Shown here piece by piece: positions 34,967 to 36,648 of a stretch of 36,648 nt of DNA. A program made the position numbers and the translations under genes. How positions within the stretch are numbered: the stretch's first letter is position 1; each line of letters starts with the position of its first letter. Source of the DNA: Magnetococcales bacterium DCbin4. GTDB taxonomy: Bacteria > Pseudomonadota > Magnetococcia > Magnetococcales > UBA8363. The stretch covers positions 1 through 36,648 of the forward strand of contig PEAN01000037.1 in assembly GCA_002753735.1 (NCBI GenBank), given 5' to 3'. The notes under the pieces are model-generated. The model saw nothing but the letters and a program-made list of their open reading frames with translations, did no database searches and had not been told where the DNA came from.

Positions 34967-35570
34967 GACCCGTTTGTTATGGAAGGCATCGGCCCTGCTG
35001 GCACTCTCCATTCCGCTGGGCATTGCCGCGGCATGGGGCGGCATTCATTACCGCGATTCGGTCCAACAACAAATACGGCAGATACAAAACCAATTGGTTT
35101 CCATCCGCAACAAGAAGGCGACGTATGCCCAGGACCTGGATCTGATCAAAACCTTCAAACCCAGGTATGAAACCTTTGAAGCCAAGGGGGTGATCAACCA
35201 GGAACCACGGCTCACCTGGTTGGACACCATCGACCGGATTGGCAAGGAGTTGAACCTGCCCCAGCCCGTCCGTTACAAGCTGGATGTTCGCAAACCGTTC
35301 GATGCCCCCTTTACGCCGCCCCGCAGCAACTTCATCCTTCATGCCAGCACCATGACGTTGAACATCAGTCTCCTGCATGAAGGCGATCTGTTCGATTTTT
35401 TCACCGCTCTGGAGCAACGCGCTCAAGGAATGTTCAGCATCCCCTCCTGTGCCATCCGACGGACGGAAACACGCTACGATTTGAAAGGAAAAGACGAGTG
35501 GACCACCGCCCTGGAGGCGGACTGCGTGCTGAACTGGTTCACCCTCTGGAACAAGGAGGTCAAACCTTGA
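34941..35570 (+). CDS. PilO/MshJ-like pilus alignment protein
   Basis: The 209-residue product has a short cytoplasmic N-terminus, one membrane segment (about 15-36), a coiled coil with QIRQIQNQLVSIRNKKATY and a small periplasmic ferredoxin-like domain, the layout of PilO, GspM and MshJ proteins. Sequence similarity is weak, so the call rests on architecture and on its place after the PilN-containing protein. It overlaps that gene by 26 bp. Its last codons include the strong ribosome site of the next gene. Confidence 0.72.
   Translation: MTLIKNAPETRLLWKASALLALSIPLGIAAAWGGIHYRDSVQQQIRQIQNQLVSIRNKKATYAQDLDLIKTFKPRYETFEAKGVINQEPRLTWLDTIDRIGKELNLPQPVRYKLDVRKPFDAPFTPPRSNFILHASTMTLNISLLHEGDLFDFFTALEQRAQGMFSIPSCAIRRTETRYDLKGKDEWTTALEADCVLNWFTLWNKEVKP
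35552..35560 (+). promoter_or_regulatory. Strong ribosome-binding site that sets the permease start
   Basis: AAGGAGGT ends about 7 nt before TTG 35567, which overlaps the PilO-like stop (TTGA). The first ATG, 35576, is about 16 nt away, too far, so the TTG is preferred. Confidence 0.75.
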
Positions 35571-36340
35571 AGTGGATGCATCATGGCCAGGTCATGGGGA
35601 TCATCGCCCGCATGACGTTTCTGGAACAGGTGTCCAACCGCCTGCCGTGGGCGGTGGTGCTGGTCTGGGGAATCGGAACAGGGTTGGCCATCCTGGCCAC
35701 CACCGGAGCGGAGATGACGCAAGGGGCCATGATGGGTGCCCTCTTCCGGATCGGGGCGGTTTTTTCGTTGACGGCAGCGGTCATCACCAGCATGGCCAGG
35801 GAATTCAACGACCGCCGGGTGGAGGCCACCCTGGCGCTGGCGATCCCCCGCGCCGTCTATCTTGGCGGCAAACTGACCGGGTTCATCCTGACGGCGCTCC
35901 CCATGGCGCTCCTGTTCGGCCTCGGCCTGCTCCCCTTCGCCCCGTGGGAACAGACACTCCTGTGGGGAATCTCCCTGGGATACGAACTCATCCTGATGGC
36001 AGCGTTCAGCCTGCTCCTGGTGTTGACCCTGACCCACGTCACCCGCGCCCTGTTGATCGCCATGGCCCTCTGGATGCTGGCACGTTCGATCCATGCGATG
36101 ATCCTGATGGCCAGCACCCCACTCGCAGAACTCAATCCCCTGTCGGGAACATGGGTCACCCCCATCCTCAAGTTCATCTCCTGGCTGCTGCCCGATCTGG
36201 GTCGGTTCACCTCCGGGGAATGGTTGCTCCATCACACCGGTCGCTGGCAAGATTTGGGAACCCTCACCCTGGAAACCCTCTTCACCCTTTTCCTTCTTTG
36301 TGGAGCGGGACTCTATGATTTTTATAAAAAAGACCTGTAG
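35567..36340 (+). CDS. ABC-2-type permease-like membrane protein
   Basis: The 257-residue product has about six membrane helices. The segment MAREFNDRRVEATLALAIPRAVYLGGKLTGF matches the amphipathic stretch after helix 2 of ABC-2 export permeases (GldF/NosY style). No ATP-binding subunit gene is in the window. The start is a TTG at 35567, set by the strong upstream ribosome site. It is cotranscribed with the pilus genes. In Myxococcus an ABC transporter (PilGHI) is needed for pilus assembly, so a pilus-related role is plausible but inferred; it could also move a glycan or lipid. Confidence 0.75.
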   Translation: MKWMHHGQVMGIIARMTFLEQVSNRLPWAVVLVWGIGTGLAILATTGAEMTQGAMMGALFRIGAVFSLTAAVITSMAREFNDRRVEATLALAIPRAVYLGGKLTGFILTALPMALLFGLGLLPFAPWEQTLLWGISLGYELILMAAFSLLLVLTLTHVTRALLIAMALWMLARSIHAMILMASTPLAELNPLSGTWVTPILKFISWLLPDLGRFTSGEWLLHHTGRWQDLGTLTLETLFTLFLLCGAGLYDFYKKDL

Positions 36341-36574
36341 TCCAACCCCTGCCCCTTCCGATGGGTTCATCCGGCTGGATTTTGAACGCAATGGAGGCCA
36401 AACCTGACAGATTTCAATGGACTGGAAAGGTGAAATCCTGGACAATCTAAACTGTGGATGCGTTGTTTCACCGTAGCCCAACGCCTCGTCATCCAGTTTC
36501 GGACGCAAATATTCACGGATCATCTGGTGACGCGGGGAATGGGTGCCAGTGCCAACTTGGGGCCAACAAAAATC
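36341..36574. other. Intergenic region after the pilus unit
   Basis: No convincing gene or terminator is seen in these 234 bp. Short frames (for example 36315-36407 and 36418-36474) lack support. Confidence 0.35.
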
Positions 36575-36648
36575 ATGGGAGACCAGAAAGAAAAGAACCG
36601 ATCCCAGTACGATACCACCCTCAAGGATTTGTTTGAAAAGCCGCCGCA
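36575..36648 (+). CDS. N-terminus of a possible Rpn/DUF4351-type protein (cut by window end)
   Basis: Only 24 codons are visible. The frame has been open since 36434 and runs off the window. The product reads MGDQKEKNRSQYDTTLKDLF and then EKPP; QYDTTLKDLFE resembles the start of PD-(D/E)XK proteins of the Rpn/DUF4351 kind as I remember them. Starts at ATG 36458 and 36539 are in frame too; no good ribosome site decides. The opposite strand is also open here, so the call is tentative. Confidence 0.42.
   Translation, partial: MGDQKEKNRSQYDTTLKDLFEKPP

Noticed and set aside
36315-36407. 30-codon frame overlapping the permease end
   Set aside because: No ribosome site, no motif, and the composition does not look coding.
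35474-36523. 349-codon minus-strand frame over the permease
   Set aside because: The product is Gln/Glu/Gly-rich without motifs and is antisense to a clear membrane protein. The part right of 36341 is open too, but too little to support a gene.
1-36648. tRNA, rRNA, riboswitch or sigma-54 promoter
   Set aside because: I scanned the gaps by eye and found no cloverleaf, rRNA segment or TGGCAC-N5-TTGC match in a suitable place; a covariance-model search would be needed to exclude them.

Overview
The window reads as chromosomal DNA of a Gram-negative proteobacterium: outer-membrane secretin, lipoprotein and periplasmic proteins, SecDF-YajC, MsrQ. The dispersed terminator-like repeats and the Rpn-type nuclease gene remind me of Magnetococcia, but that is an impression, not a demonstrated assignment.

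Left part (1-16.3 kb) is mixed housekeeping and signalling. It holds msrQ; an orphan NMT1/SsuA-type substrate-binding protein; a periplasmic rhodanese; a Cache-HAMP-PAS-PAS histidine kinase overlapping an NtrC-type sigma-54 activator; an orphan TAXI-type binding lipoprotein; hemE; a CheY-like receiver; the yajC-secD-secF cluster with a small uncharacterised gene coupled to secF; and an HDOD protein overlapping an MBL-fold hydrolase.

Right part (16.3-36.6 kb) is a large type IV pilus locus of MSHA (mannose-sensitive haemagglutinin) type, arranged as two divergent units. The minus-strand unit runs mshM-like ATPase, mshL-like secretin, a giant mshN-like TPR protein, an mshE-like assembly ATPase, a membrane-anchored accessory protein, a GspK/PilX-like minor pilin, a prepilin with a long Thr/Ser mucin-like linker, a second prepilin, then an Rpn-family nuclease. 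The plus-strand unit runs a second assembly ATPase fused to a PilM/MshI-like N-terminal domain, a PilC/MshG platform protein, an MshI-like (PilM+PilN) protein, a PilO/MshJ-like protein and an ABC-2-like permease. A truncated ORF at the right edge may be another Rpn-like gene, so such genes may flank the locus on both sides.

Together the pilus genes encode secretin, platform, alignment complex, two cytoplasmic motors and three minor pilin-like subunits. No major pilin, prepilin peptidase or PilT is seen here. Both motors have MshEN-like N-terminal repeats, so c-di-GMP control is predicted, clearly for the 589-residue motor and less surely for the fused one.

A modular dispersed repeat (GC-rich hairpins, an AAAATC/AAAGTC hexamer tract and an intrinsic-terminator-like hairpin with T-run) occurs at the left edge, between secD and secF, and between the fused ATPase and pilC. 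The best candidates for something undescribed are the PilM-like/PilB fusion motor beside its own paralogous domain, the mucin-linker prepilin and its relatives, and this repeat family.
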